DNA of 32,155 nt from Acidobacteriota bacterium (GTDB taxonomy: Bacteria; Acidobacteriota; Terriglobia; Acidiferrales; UBA7541): the NCBI GenBank assembly GCA_003224055.1, contig QHYE01000104.1:1-32155 (forward strand). The letters run 5' to 3'. Within the stretch, counting starts at the first letter, position 1. Each line of letters begins with the position of its first letter. Shown piece by piece: positions 24,719 through 32,003 of this stretch. The position numbers were made by a program, and so were the translations under genes. Under the pieces are notes generated by a model. That model searched no databases and was not told the origin of the DNA. It worked only from the letters and a program-made list of their open reading frames with translations.

Positions 24719-27004
24719 ATGAATCAAGTGCCCCAGCCCAGCCAGTCGCAAAGTACAGCGCTCATCGCATTATTCCGAGCCGCAGAAAGCCCAGAAGCGC
24801 GTCGCTGCGTTCTGTTGGCGCTAGTTTTGGTTTGTCTAAATTCAGGCACACTCTGGGCAAAAGCTGTTCCTAACCCAAGTCCCCCTTTTCCGCAGGAAGG
24901 GGCCCGCAAGGCAGAAGCAGTCCGGGTGGACCGTGCGCCGCGCTTGGATGGCACACTCAACGACCCACTCTGGCAATTAGCCAAACCGATTGCGGATTTT
25001 CGGCAGCGAGAGCCTCGTGAAGGCGAAGCGGCAACCGAGAAAACGGAAGTGCGTATCCTCTATACCCGGCATGCTGTGTACTTCGGGATTCAATGTTTTG
25101 ACTCTGAGTCCTCCCGGATTATCGCAACGGAACTGCGTCGCGACGTAAGCCAAGAATTAGACGACCATTTCGAAATTCTGATCGATTCGAACCATGATCG
25201 GCGTGACGGGTACGTGTTCCAGATCAACCCCCTCGGGACACAAATCGACGGATTAATCGTCGGAGAGCAAAAGAGCTCGCAAGGGGTCGACTTCGATTCG
25301 GGCTGGGACGGCGTTTGGATTTCGGAAGCCCGAATCGCACAAGGCGGCTGGACCGCAACGGTAGAGATCCCTTTCTCGACTCTAAATTTTACAAAGTCGA
25401 AGGATGTTATATGGGGATTGAATTTCAAGCGGTTTATTCGCAGGAAGAACGAGGAAGATATTTGGGCTGCCTACCGGCGAACATTCGGGATCATAAAAGT
25501 CTCTGAAGCTGGAGAACTCACCGGCATTACCGACATCGGGAGCGGAAGGCTCTTTGTCGTGAAGCCCTATGGGCTGGCGCAATACGACAAGCAGACCGGG
25601 CAAAACACAGCATTTCCTCTTACGGGCGGGCTGGATGTGAAGTATGGAATTAACTCACACCTGCTATTGAATCTTACGGGAAACACAGATTTTTCTGCCA
25701 CGGACGTGGATCAACAGCAGTTCAACCTGACTCCTTTCCCCATCTTCATTCCGGAGAAGCGCCAGTTCTTCCTGGAAAACTCGCAGATCTTCGACTTCGA
25801 TATGGGGCACCATGATCAGTTGTTCTTCAGCCGACAGATCGGGATCGATTCGGTAACGGGGAATCAGGTGCCTATTAATGGCGGAGCGAAGCTGACGGGC
25901 ACTGTGGGTCGTTTGCAATTCGGGGTCTTGGATGTGGACACTCGGTCGAGTGGCCCGAATCCCTACGCAAATTATTCGATTGTCCGGCTCAAGGAATCCT
26001 TGTGGGGTGGTTCGTATGTTGGCGTGATGGGTATCGATAAGCGCTCCGGCAGTGTTCAGGACAGCTTCAATCAGACTGGCGGAGTCGATACGCGCCTCGT
26101 CTTCTTCAAGGATTGGTTCGTGGATGCACATATGGCCGGAACGCAATCACCCGGGCGCCCCAGCGGGAATAGCGATGTCGGCGCGTCCCTGTCGTATCGC
26201 TCGAACTGGGTAGAGGGGATATTCGAACGCAGAAAAATCGGACCCAACTTCAACCCGGAAGTGGGATTCATCGAACGGATGGATTCCAATGAAACGTACG
26301 GGGATCTGACTTTCAAAGTGAGACCTGCGATAAGGGGAGTCCGGGAGATGCAGTTCGAGGGTTTCGTTCTCCATGCGCCCGACACTCAGGGTGTCGTGCA
26401 AACGCAAGAGTGGCAGGGTACCTTTCGGGCCGACTTCAATAACGGGGCGTACACCGACGATGACATCGCTGACGTGTTTACGCAGCGAATTACGACTCCT
26501 CTTCACATCTATAAGGACGTGTTCATTCCGAACGGGCTATATCACTTCGCACGTCATCAGCTCACGTATGGGTCAGGCAAAGAGCGCCGGTTTACGTACA
26601 ACTTCTTTGAAAGATTTGGCGGGTACTACGGAGGAACTCTGAATGAATTTCGTGTGCGGGCCAACTACCGCCCGACGGCCAAATTTTCGATCTCTGCTTC
26701 CGAGACCTGGGATCGTTTTCGATTGCCACTGGCAAACGGGAATTTCTCCGTAGTGCTGGCGAGCCTACAAGGGAACTATTCGTTTAGCCGGTTTCTGACC
26801 TTCACCAGCCTCATTCAGATGGATACTTCAAACACGCAGGCAGTCAGCGCCAATCTTCGCCTGAGGTATAACTACCGGCCCGACAGCGATCTCTACATCA
26901 TCTACAACGTTGGGACGCAGTTCGCTAGCATCGCCCCGGCAAACCCGCCGCAGGTTCGTGAAACCCGCTTCGCGATCAAATACACGTACTCGTGGCAACG
27001 GTGA
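24719..27004 (+). CDS. Outer-membrane DUF5916 protein with CBM9-like N-terminal domain
   Basis: 761 aa. The N-terminus contains a signal-like hydrophobic stretch (CVLLALVLVCLNSGTLWA) at residues ~30-47, so the true start may be slightly later. Next comes a carbohydrate-binding family-9-like domain (VDRAPRLDGTLNDPLWQLAKP, DDHFEILIDSNHDRRDGYVFQINPLGTQIDG, GWTATVEIPFSTLNF). From about residue 260 the DUF5916 region begins, with the hallmark NTDFSATDVDQQQFNLTPFP followed by IPEKRQFFLEN. The rest is a long beta-barrel. This family is common in Acidobacteria, Gemmatimonadetes and Bacteroidetes and has no known function. It ends the tightly spaced run that starts with the CusR-like regulator. An envelope transport or export role is inferred. 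Confidence 0.85.
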   Translation: MNQVPQPSQSQSTALIALFRAAESPEARRCVLLALVLVCLNSGTLWAKAVPNPSPPFPQEGARKAEAVRVDRAPRLDGTLNDPLWQLAKPIADFRQREPREGEAATEKTEVRILYTRHAVYFGIQCFDSESSRIIATELRRDVSQELDDHFEILIDSNHDRRDGYVFQINPLGTQIDGLIVGEQKSSQGVDFDSGWDGVWISEARIAQGGWTATVEIPFSTLNFTKSKDVIWGLNFKRFIRRKNEEDIWAAYRRTFGIIKVSEAGELTGITDIGSGRLFVVKPYGLAQYDKQTGQNTAFPLTGGLDVKYGINSHLLLNLTGNTDFSATDVDQQQFNLTPFPIFIPEKRQFFLENSQIFDFDMGHHDQLFFSRQIGIDSVTGNQVPINGGAKLTGTVGRLQFGVLDVDTRSSGPNPYANYSIVRLKESLWGGSYVGVMGIDKRSGSVQDSFNQTGGVDTRLVFFKDWFVDAHMAGTQSPGRPSGNSDVGASLSYRSNWVEGIFERRKIGPNFNPEVGFIERMDSNETYGDLTFKVRPAIRGVREMQFEGFVLHAPDTQGVVQTQEWQGTFRADFNNGAYTDDDIADVFTQRITTPLHIYKDVFIPNGLYHFARHQLTYGSGKERRFTYNFFERFGGYYGGTLNEFRVRANYRPTAKFSISASETWDRFRLPLANGNFSVVLASLQGNYSFSRFLTFTSLIQMDTSNTQAVSANLRLRYNYRPDSDLYIIYNVGTQFASIAPANPPQVRETRFAIKYTYSWQR

Positions 27005-27019
27005 GAGGTAGACAAGCCT

Positions 27020-27345
27020 ATGCGCAGTTCGACGCATGATGCCGCCAAACCCTTGAAGGGAAATCGCTGCTTACTCCTATTCTTGTGCTTGTTGCCGTTA
27101 TGCTCGGAGGCGCGAATCCAAGAGCCGCAGTCCACATCTGAAATCGCCATCGAGCGTTGTGATCTGCTGCCCATCGTAAAAGTGCGATTCTGGTGCTTCA
27201 CATTCCACGAGCCATTGCCGATCCGTACAGCGTGATCGGAAACGAGTGGACGAGTACGTTCGAGGCCCTGGCGAAAAGCGGAGTTGCCTTCATTCTGGGA
27301 CAAACGCTGGGTCGAGAGAGGGCCAAAGCTGACTTTGAGGAATAG
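27020..27345 (+). pseudogene. Junction of two gene fragments: secreted protease-like N-terminus and DoxX-like C-terminus
   Basis: Frame 1 from the ATG at 27020 encodes a signal peptide (CLLLFLCLLPLCSEA) and then EIAIERCDLLPIVKV, which resembles the start of secreted retropepsin-like aspartyl proteases; it loses sense after about 27180. A different frame (27163-27345) encodes SAILVLHIPRAIADPY, then NEWTSTFEALAKSGVAFILGQTLGRE, and stops at TAG. It resembles the C-terminal end of DoxX-family membrane proteins. Neither fragment is complete. The simplest reading is a deletion that joined two older genes. The family labels rest on short stretches. Confidence 0.35.
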
Positions 27346-27350
27346 TTTGT

Positions 27351-27367
27351 CGGGGCCGTGTGCCCCG
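27351..27367 (+). terminator. Short GC-rich hairpin
   Basis: CGGGGC (27351-27356) and GCCCCG (27362-27367) make a 6-bp stem with a 5-nt loop, 5 nt after the stop of the DoxX-like fragment, followed by a weak T-rich stretch (GCTTGCGTTCTTTC). It is a plausible transcript end for the long run of genes upstream. Confidence 0.4.
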
Positions 27368-27424
27368 GCTTGCGTTCTTTCGCCGGCTAAAGCAGCTGGG
27401 CGGTCTAGGCTGCAGAAGAATGAA

Positions 27425-27469
27425 TGGCGGGGACGACAGGACTCGAACCCGCGGCCTCTGCCGTGACAG
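27425..27469 (-). repeat. 3' half of a tRNA-Asp(GTC), probable attachment-site copy
   Basis: Read on the - strand, 27469-27425 begins with the anticodon loop CTGTCAC (anticodon GTC), continues with the 3' anticodon strand GGCAG, a T arm GCGGG-TTCGAGT-CCTGT, the acceptor strand CGTCCCC, discriminator G and CCA. Upstream of the loop the sequence does not match: the 5' anticodon strand should be CTGCC and is AGTGG. The match breaks cleanly at the anticodon loop. Tyrosine-recombinase elements typically duplicate exactly this part of a tRNA gene when they integrate. No 5' half or integrase gene is present here. Confidence 0.7.
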
Positions 27470-27610
27470 CCACTTCTGGCGCTCTACGGAATCCTCAGAA
27501 AGTTTTATTGCACCCTAATTGCACCCAGATTTCCCTTGCTTTGAGTGAGGAACACGCCTGCCTCGTGAGCAGGTGCCGAGACCAATAAAGAGCTCGACCG
27601 AATAACGCGC
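27470..27610. other. Scar region between tRNA fragment and metal cluster
   Basis: No gene is supported. A - strand frame ends GNLGAIRVQ just before the tRNA fragment, a spot where integrase genes often end, but the frame is too short to call. GCACCC occurs twice (within 27511-27528). Confidence 0.3.
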
Positions 27611-27865
27611 CTAGGCGAGGGCGGAACGCAGGACATGCTCGTCAGGGCCGCGACCCGCACAGCACCCTGCGAGTTTGCCGTCAACAACGATCGCGGGCAC
27701 GCTGCGGACCCCGTAGTGCCTCGCCTTGGATGCTACTTCAGACTGCTGCATGTCGTGAATCACGACCTCATGCGAAGAACCGGCTATCTTCTTGACGAGC
27801 TCGATTGTCTCCTTGCACGTTGAACAACCAGCACTGAAGACTTCAATTTTCTTTTTCGTGTTCAT
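27611..27865 (-). CDS. Small thioredoxin-fold protein with CSTC motif
   Basis: 84 aa, ATG at 27865 with AGGAGA upstream. A thioredoxin/glutaredoxin fold is indicated by KIEVFSAGCSTCKETIELVKK, with the redox pair C-S-T-C, and by the cis-Pro region GVRSVPAIVVDGKLAGCC. The second Cys pair (GCCAGRGP) after the cis-Pro segment is unusual for a plain thioredoxin. There is no signal peptide, so it is cytoplasmic. It starts 9 nt after the MerC-like gene and is likely in one transcript with it and merR. Similar small thioredoxins occur in mercury clusters, where they may pass or reduce metal-bound thiols. The role here is inferred. Confidence 0.8.
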   Translation of the reverse strand: MNTKKKIEVFSAGCSTCKETIELVKKIAGSSHEVVIHDMQQSEVASKARHYGVRSVPAIVVDGKLAGCCAGRGPDEHVLRSALA

Positions 27866-27874
27866 GATCTTCTC

Positions 27875-28300
27875 CTAGGTACTCCTTTGAACTTTCTTTC
27901 TATTGCAGTCGGAACAGTTTGACTGCTGGTTCGGTGTGCCGCGACGCGGCCACGTATTCCAGAGTGAAGAGATAACCAACAGTCCCACTGCGCCGTAGGT
28001 GATGGGATTAGACTCCCACGCAAACTTGCCTATCAGAACACCGCCTGCTGCAACGATTCCAAGCGCGAAAGGGCCGTATCCATGACGGACTCTCCCTTTG
28101 AATGCCATTGCTCCCAGTGCAAGAACCAAGAACCCAGCAGTCAACGGAAACAGGTAAGCCACTGAAATCAGAAACCCGAGACCAACGGAAGTGAGCAAAC
28201 CTGCGTAGGCTGGCCAGCACGCAGGACAAGCGAGTTTCGGAAGGATCGATACCCCGATGCTCGGCAGTGCCACCAAACCTTGCTTCCACCTGCTACTCAC
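27875..28300 (-). CDS. MerC-like metal transport membrane protein
   Basis: 141 aa; a GTG start at 28300 overlaps the merR stop (GTGA) and has GGAGG four bases ahead. The first segment LPKLACPACWPAYAGLLTSVGLG carries the C-P-A-C pair typical of MerC-type mercury uptake proteins. Four membrane segments are visible (…GLGFLISVAYLFPLT, FLVLALGAMAF, YGPFALGIVAAGGVLIG, ITYGAVGLLVISSLW). The C-terminal tail adds a second pair in CSDCNRKK. It would bring a soft metal ion such as Hg(II) across the inner membrane. No mercuric reductase (MerA) is present in the window, so Hg may not be the substrate. Confidence 0.7.
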   Translation of the reverse strand: MSSRWKQGLVALPSIGVSILPKLACPACWPAYAGLLTSVGLGFLISVAYLFPLTAGFLVLALGAMAFKGRVRHGYGPFALGIVAAGGVLIGKFAWESNPITYGAVGLLVISSLWNTWPRRGTPNQQSNCSDCNRKKVQRST

Positions 28301-28704
28301 AGGTCCTCCCTATCAAGACTCTCAAGAATGGGACATTCCGCGGTCGGTGCGCATCCGTCGCAAACCTTTGTAAGTTTCCGCAACGTCCTCTTCATGGATT
28401 CAAGGCTTTTGATCTTCGCTTCTATATCGGCAACCTTCGCCTCAGCGCGTGCCCTGATATCAGCGCTTGTTGTACGCCGTGACACACGGAGCGACAACAG
28501 TTCTCCGATTTCTGTAAGCGAGAAGCCAAGTTCCTGAGCACGCCGGATGAATCTGAGTCGGCGCGCGGCGTCGGCGGGAAACAGACGGTAGCCCGACGCG
28601 CTGCGTGGTGGTCTTGGCAGCAAGCCTCTTCGCTCGTAAAAACGAACGGTCTCCAGATTGACTCCGGCTTGTTTGGCGAGACGACCGATTGTGAGTGGCT
28701 TCAT
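28297..28704 (-). CDS. MerR-family metal-responsive regulator
   Basis: 135 aa from the ATG at 28704 (GTG at 28716 gives four more residues). The winged-helix domain reads LTIGRLAKQAGVNLETVRFYERRGLLP, then SGYRLFPADAARRLRFIRRAQELGFSLTEIGELLSL. A dimer coiled coil (IRARAEAKVADIEAKIKSLESM) leads to the metal loop KVCDGCAPTAECPIL, which has the two C-terminal cysteines. The third Cys, normally before the coiled coil in sensors of Hg(II), Zn(II) or Pb(II), is absent: that spot reads SRRTTSAD. Sensors of monovalent ions such as CueR also lack it. It is first in the transcript with the MerC-like and thioredoxin genes, and its own promoter has a MerR-type operator. Confidence 0.88.
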   Translation of the reverse strand: MKPLTIGRLAKQAGVNLETVRFYERRGLLPRPPRSASGYRLFPADAARRLRFIRRAQELGFSLTEIGELLSLRVSRRTTSADIRARAEAKVADIEAKIKSLESMKRTLRKLTKVCDGCAPTAECPILESLDREDL

Positions 28705-28728
28705 GTCCCTACCCACTTTCTAAGGGCA

Positions 28729-28759
28729 GTCTAAACCCCGGACTACGGTACGGGGTCAA
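28729..28759 (-). promoter_or_regulatory. MerR-type promoter/operator with 19-bp spacer
   Basis: On the - strand a -35 element TTGACC (28759-28754) and a -10-like TTAGAC (28734-28729) are 19 bp apart, the lengthened spacing that MerR proteins correct by twisting DNA. A dyad lies between and around them: ACCCCG (28756-28751) and CGGGGT (28740-28735) with matching AC/GT inside. The transcript start would be ~15-20 nt before the merR ATG at 28704. The site could also influence the divergent transporter gene at 28825. Confidence 0.75.
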
Positions 28760-28824
28760 GCACTATTTTGAGATGGCGGCAGGTCTTAGTCCGCCTTCGG
28801 CCCAGCGCATTGTAGACTCGGGAC

Positions 28825-29472
28825 ATGGCTGATATCGCCGTCTTGGAACGTATGGCTGTCGTGCGCCGTGGGCGAAGACTCGAATACTTCACCATCGCGT
28901 GGAACAGCTTAGAAGGTTTAGTGGCCCTCGTCGCAGGGGCAATCGCCGGCAGCATTTCCCTCGTTGGTTTTGGAATCGACAGCCTCATGGAAGTGACCTC
29001 CGGGTCAGTCTTGTTGTGGAGGATGTCCGTCGATGCGGATGTGCTTCGCCGCGAACGGAACGAGAGACGGGCGCTGCGAGTTGTCGGCATCTGTTTCTTG
29101 TTTCTGGCGGCCTACATTGCCTATGAGTCCGCTGTGGATCTATGGTCCAAGCGGGCCCCCGAACATAGCATTGCGGGAATAGTTCTGGCGTGTGTCTCGC
29201 TGGTCGTAATGCCGCTACTCTCGCGTGCCAAGCGGAAGGTGGGGCGTGCTTTGGGCAGCGCGGCCATGCACGCGGATGCGAAACAGACAGAGTTTTGCAC
29301 GTATCTATCGGCCATCCTGCTGGCCGGGTTGCTGCTCAACGCCGTCTTCGGGCTGTGGTGGGCCGACCCTGTGGCGGCGCTCATCATGGTCCCCATCATC
29401 GCAAAAGAAGGAATCGAAGGAGTGCAGGGCAAAGCCTGCGACGATTGTTGCGGTGGGATTGCTGAGGGATGA
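28825..29472 (+). CDS. Short cation-diffusion-facilitator-like transporter
   Basis: 215 aa, ATG at 28825 (28852 also possible); the ribosome site is weak. Membrane segments follow the CDF core: FTIAWNSLEGLVALVAGAIAGS, SLVGFGIDSLMEVTSGSVLLW, LRVVGICFLFLAAYIAYESAVDLW, AGIVLACVSLVVMPLLSRA, YLSAILLAGLLLNAVFGLWWADPVAALIMV. The metal-site regions GIDSLME (TM2) and HADAKQTEF (TM5) are present. The cytoplasmic C-terminal domain of full CDF proteins is missing; instead there is a Cys-rich end, KACDDCCGG. It probably exports a divalent metal. It diverges from merR and could share its control region. Confidence 0.8.
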   Translation: MADIAVLERMAVVRRGRRLEYFTIAWNSLEGLVALVAGAIAGSISLVGFGIDSLMEVTSGSVLLWRMSVDADVLRRERNERRALRVVGICFLFLAAYIAYESAVDLWSKRAPEHSIAGIVLACVSLVVMPLLSRAKRKVGRALGSAAMHADAKQTEFCTYLSAILLAGLLLNAVFGLWWADPVAALIMVPIIAKEGIEGVQGKACDDCCGGIAEG

Positions 29473-29523
29473 GTCCGATCTTGACGGTCCTTGCGGCCAG
29501 CGTGACGAAGCCGTTCGGTCGGA

Positions 29524-31581
29524 TTAGAGCGTCTCGCTTTGCAATTTCAGCCTGCGAAGCAATTGCGCATTTGCCGCGACCATGATAGTGGACAAGCTCA
29601 TCGCAACTGCGCCGACGCTCATGGGGAGATCCAATCCCCAGTGGACGAGAATACCTGCCGCGACTGGGATAGCGACAAGGTTATAGGCCGTCGCCCAAAC
29701 AAGATTTTGGATCATCTTTCTGTAGGTAGCGCGGGATAGCCTGATCGCACCTACGACGTCGCGCGGATCGCTGCGAACCAGCACGATTCCGGCGGATTCA
29801 ATCGCAACGTCGGTTCCCGCGCCAATTGCGATTCCCACATCGGCGGTCGCCAAAGCGGGTGCATCGTTCACGCCGTCACCTACCATTGCGACCTTCTTGC
29901 CGCCCATTTGGAATTTTTTCACTGCGGCAGCTTTGTCAGTGGGGAGAACTTCCGCTGCGACCTCATCGATCCCGATGCGGCGAGCGACGGAATCGGCAAC
30001 TGTTTTCGAATCTCCGGTAATCATAGCGACCTGGATACCAAGCCGATGAAGTTCATCGACGGCTTCACTGGATTCGGGCCGAATTTCATCTTCAACTGCG
30101 AAAGCTCCGAGCAGCCGGTCTTGAGCGACGGCATAGAGAACCGTCTTTCCGTCTGTAGCCCATGCGGTTGTCAGTTTTTCAACTTCTGGCGGCACCGCTA
30201 CTTTGGCCTCGATCGAGAGGCGCGGTCCGCCGACTATGATGGTCTCGTCTTCCACGAGCGCCTTCGCGCCTCGACCAGCAAGCGCCTCGAAGTTCGTGAC
30301 TGATAACTGGGTCACGTTTCGACGCTTGGCTTCGGTGACGATTGCTTTAGCAAGTGGGTGTTCGGAGTTGGATTCGACAGCGGCGGCACGCGCAATCAAA
30401 TTGTCTTCGGTGGTGCCGGGTGCAGCTGCGACTCCCGACACCGCAGGGGCGCCACGGGTGAGCGTTCCGGTCTTATCAAAAATGACCGTATCCAAATTGC
30501 GAGCACGTTCGAGTGCGAGCCTGTCCTTAACAAGGAGACCGTTTTGAGCGCCTATTGATGTGGAGATTGCGATTACCAGCGGAATTGCCAGTCCGAGGGC
30601 ATGCGGGCAAGCAATGATAAGGACCGTTGCCGTTCTAATCAGGGCGTGTTCTCTGTCGCCTGCAAACCACCAGTAGGTGAAGGTAATCGCGCCAGATACG
30701 ACTGCTACGTAAAAAAGGATCGCGGCCGCACGGTCGGCAAGAGCTTGCGCGCGAGACCCCGAAGCCTGCGCGGTGGCGACGAGCCGCATGATTCCGGAGA
30801 GCGCGGTCTGGTCTCCAACTGCCGTAATGCTGACGCGAAGGCTTCCACCACTGGCAACTGTTCCCGCCACAACTCTGGCACCCGCCACCTTCGATACCGC
30901 CTTGGACTCTCCGGTGATCATGGACTCGTCAACGTCGGCAGAGCCCTCAGCGACGACGCCATCAGCCGGAACGCGTGCGCCGGGCCGAACAAGAACGATA
31001 TCGCCAACGCGCAGCTCCGAGAGTGGAACGGATTGAGCGTCTGCGCCGTTGACGCGTTCAGCGGTGTCCGGGAGCAGGGCGGCTAGCGCATTGAGCGCAC
31101 CACGAGCCTGGGAAATGGCGCGCATTTCCAACCAGTGGCCGAGTACCATAATCGTGATCAGTGAGGCAACTTCCCACCAAACATCAATCTCGAAGAGGCC
31201 AAATGTCGCGGCGAGCGAAGTTCCAAACGCGACCACGATCGCCAGGCTGATGAGCGTCATCATGCCGGGTTTGCGGTCGGCAAGTTCGCCCCATGCCCCG
31301 CGGATAAAGACCAGTCCTCCATAAACGAAGACGATTGTTCCGAGGATTGCAGGGATAAACTTCGAGCCGGGGAAGGAAGGAGCGGTGTAACCGAGCCAAT
31401 GCTGAACGTCGCTTGACCAGAATACGACGGGAATTGTGAGGGCAAAACTCAGCCAAAATTTGTCGCGAAACATGGCAACGGAATGCCCGGCGTGACGGTC
31501 GTGGCTCCCGTGAACATCTGACATCTTGTGACCAGCGTGCGGGTCGGACGCTGGTCCGTTATCTTTCTGCGCCATTTTCAT
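29524..31581 (-). CDS. copB: CopB-type copper/silver P-type ATPase
   Basis: 685 aa from the ATG at 31581 (GGAGCGGAC upstream); an in-frame start at 31662 would add 27 non-conserved residues. The N-terminus is His-rich (DPHAGHKMSDVHGSHDRHAGH) rather than carrying CxxC metal domains, as in CopB-like P1B-3 pumps. The ion-path motif is CPH in LIIACPHALGLAIPLVIAI. The actuator loop has TGES, the phosphorylation motif DKTGTLTRG is intact, and the ATP-binding and hinge regions (SEHPLA, GDGVNDAPALATADVGIAIG) are present. It exports Cu or Ag from the cytoplasm. It lies downstream of a small secreted Cys protein, 77 nt apart, and probably shares its transcript. No CopZ or CueR of classical type is adjacent. 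Confidence 0.93.
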   Translation of the reverse strand: MKMAQKDNGPASDPHAGHKMSDVHGSHDRHAGHSVAMFRDKFWLSFALTIPVVFWSSDVQHWLGYTAPSFPGSKFIPAILGTIVFVYGGLVFIRGAWGELADRKPGMMTLISLAIVVAFGTSLAATFGLFEIDVWWEVASLITIMVLGHWLEMRAISQARGALNALAALLPDTAERVNGADAQSVPLSELRVGDIVLVRPGARVPADGVVAEGSADVDESMITGESKAVSKVAGARVVAGTVASGGSLRVSITAVGDQTALSGIMRLVATAQASGSRAQALADRAAAILFYVAVVSGAITFTYWWFAGDREHALIRTATVLIIACPHALGLAIPLVIAISTSIGAQNGLLVKDRLALERARNLDTVIFDKTGTLTRGAPAVSGVAAAPGTTEDNLIARAAAVESNSEHPLAKAIVTEAKRRNVTQLSVTNFEALAGRGAKALVEDETIIVGGPRLSIEAKVAVPPEVEKLTTAWATDGKTVLYAVAQDRLLGAFAVEDEIRPESSEAVDELHRLGIQVAMITGDSKTVADSVARRIGIDEVAAEVLPTDKAAAVKKFQMGGKKVAMVGDGVNDAPALATADVGIAIGAGTDVAIESAGIVLVRSDPRDVVGAIRLSRATYRKMIQNLVWATAYNLVAIPVAAGILVHWGLDLPMSVGAVAMSLSTIMVAANAQLLRRLKLQSETL

Positions 31582-31658
31582 GTCCGCTCCTATATCGTTT
31601 GTCCTGGAACTGCGGACTTTCGCAGGGACTCGGACGAATGCTCCGTTCCATAACTGAG

Positions 31659-32003
31659 TCACTTCGCCGGAACTACGGATTCCACGGTCATGGTCTCGCC
31701 CTTCATCGTTCCCTTCACGGTGACTTTCTGCGCCGCGTATTTGTCGAGCTCTGCTTCGTGACCTTCGAGTGTGTAGACGGTCTTGCCCGCGACGAGTGCG
31801 TACTTGGTTCCTTGCTTAACGCAGTAGCGCAAGCATTCCGCGGCGGGTTTGTCTTTCATCATGTGAGTCTGGCCGCACATCGCATCGCTCACGACACCGG
31901 TTAGAGTTTTCTGGTCGCCGGACGTTTGCGCAAGAATCGCAAGCGGGGCGAGCACTGCCACGGCCAGCATAGGAATTGCCTTTACTGAGAACATGGTCTT
32001 CAT
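31659..32003 (-). CDS. Small secreted Cys-containing protein (paralog of the 17096 gene product)
   Basis: 114 aa, ATG at 32003 with AGGAGG ahead. The signal peptide is KAIPMLAVAVLAPLAILAQ. The mature part reads TLTGVVSDAMCGQTHMMKDKPAAECLRYCVKQGTKYALVAGKTVYTLEG, then VTVKGTMKGETMTVESV. The spacing Cys, ~13 residues, Cys-x3-Cys followed by a beta domain matches the protein at 17096. Met and His residues between the cysteines (QTHMMK) would suit copper or silver binding. It lies directly upstream of the copper ATPase and may be a periplasmic metal-binding partner, but no family function is established. Proteins like this are frequent in Acidobacteria. Confidence 0.75.
   Translation of the reverse strand: MKTMFSVKAIPMLAVAVLAPLAILAQTSGDQKTLTGVVSDAMCGQTHMMKDKPAAECLRYCVKQGTKYALVAGKTVYTLEGHEAELDKYAAQKVTVKGTMKGETMTVESVVPAK

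Noticed and set aside
27284-27466. 60-codon frame ending RQDSNPRPLP
   Set aside because: This peptide is the well-known false translation of a reversed tRNA 3' end; it led to the tRNA-Asp fragment call instead.
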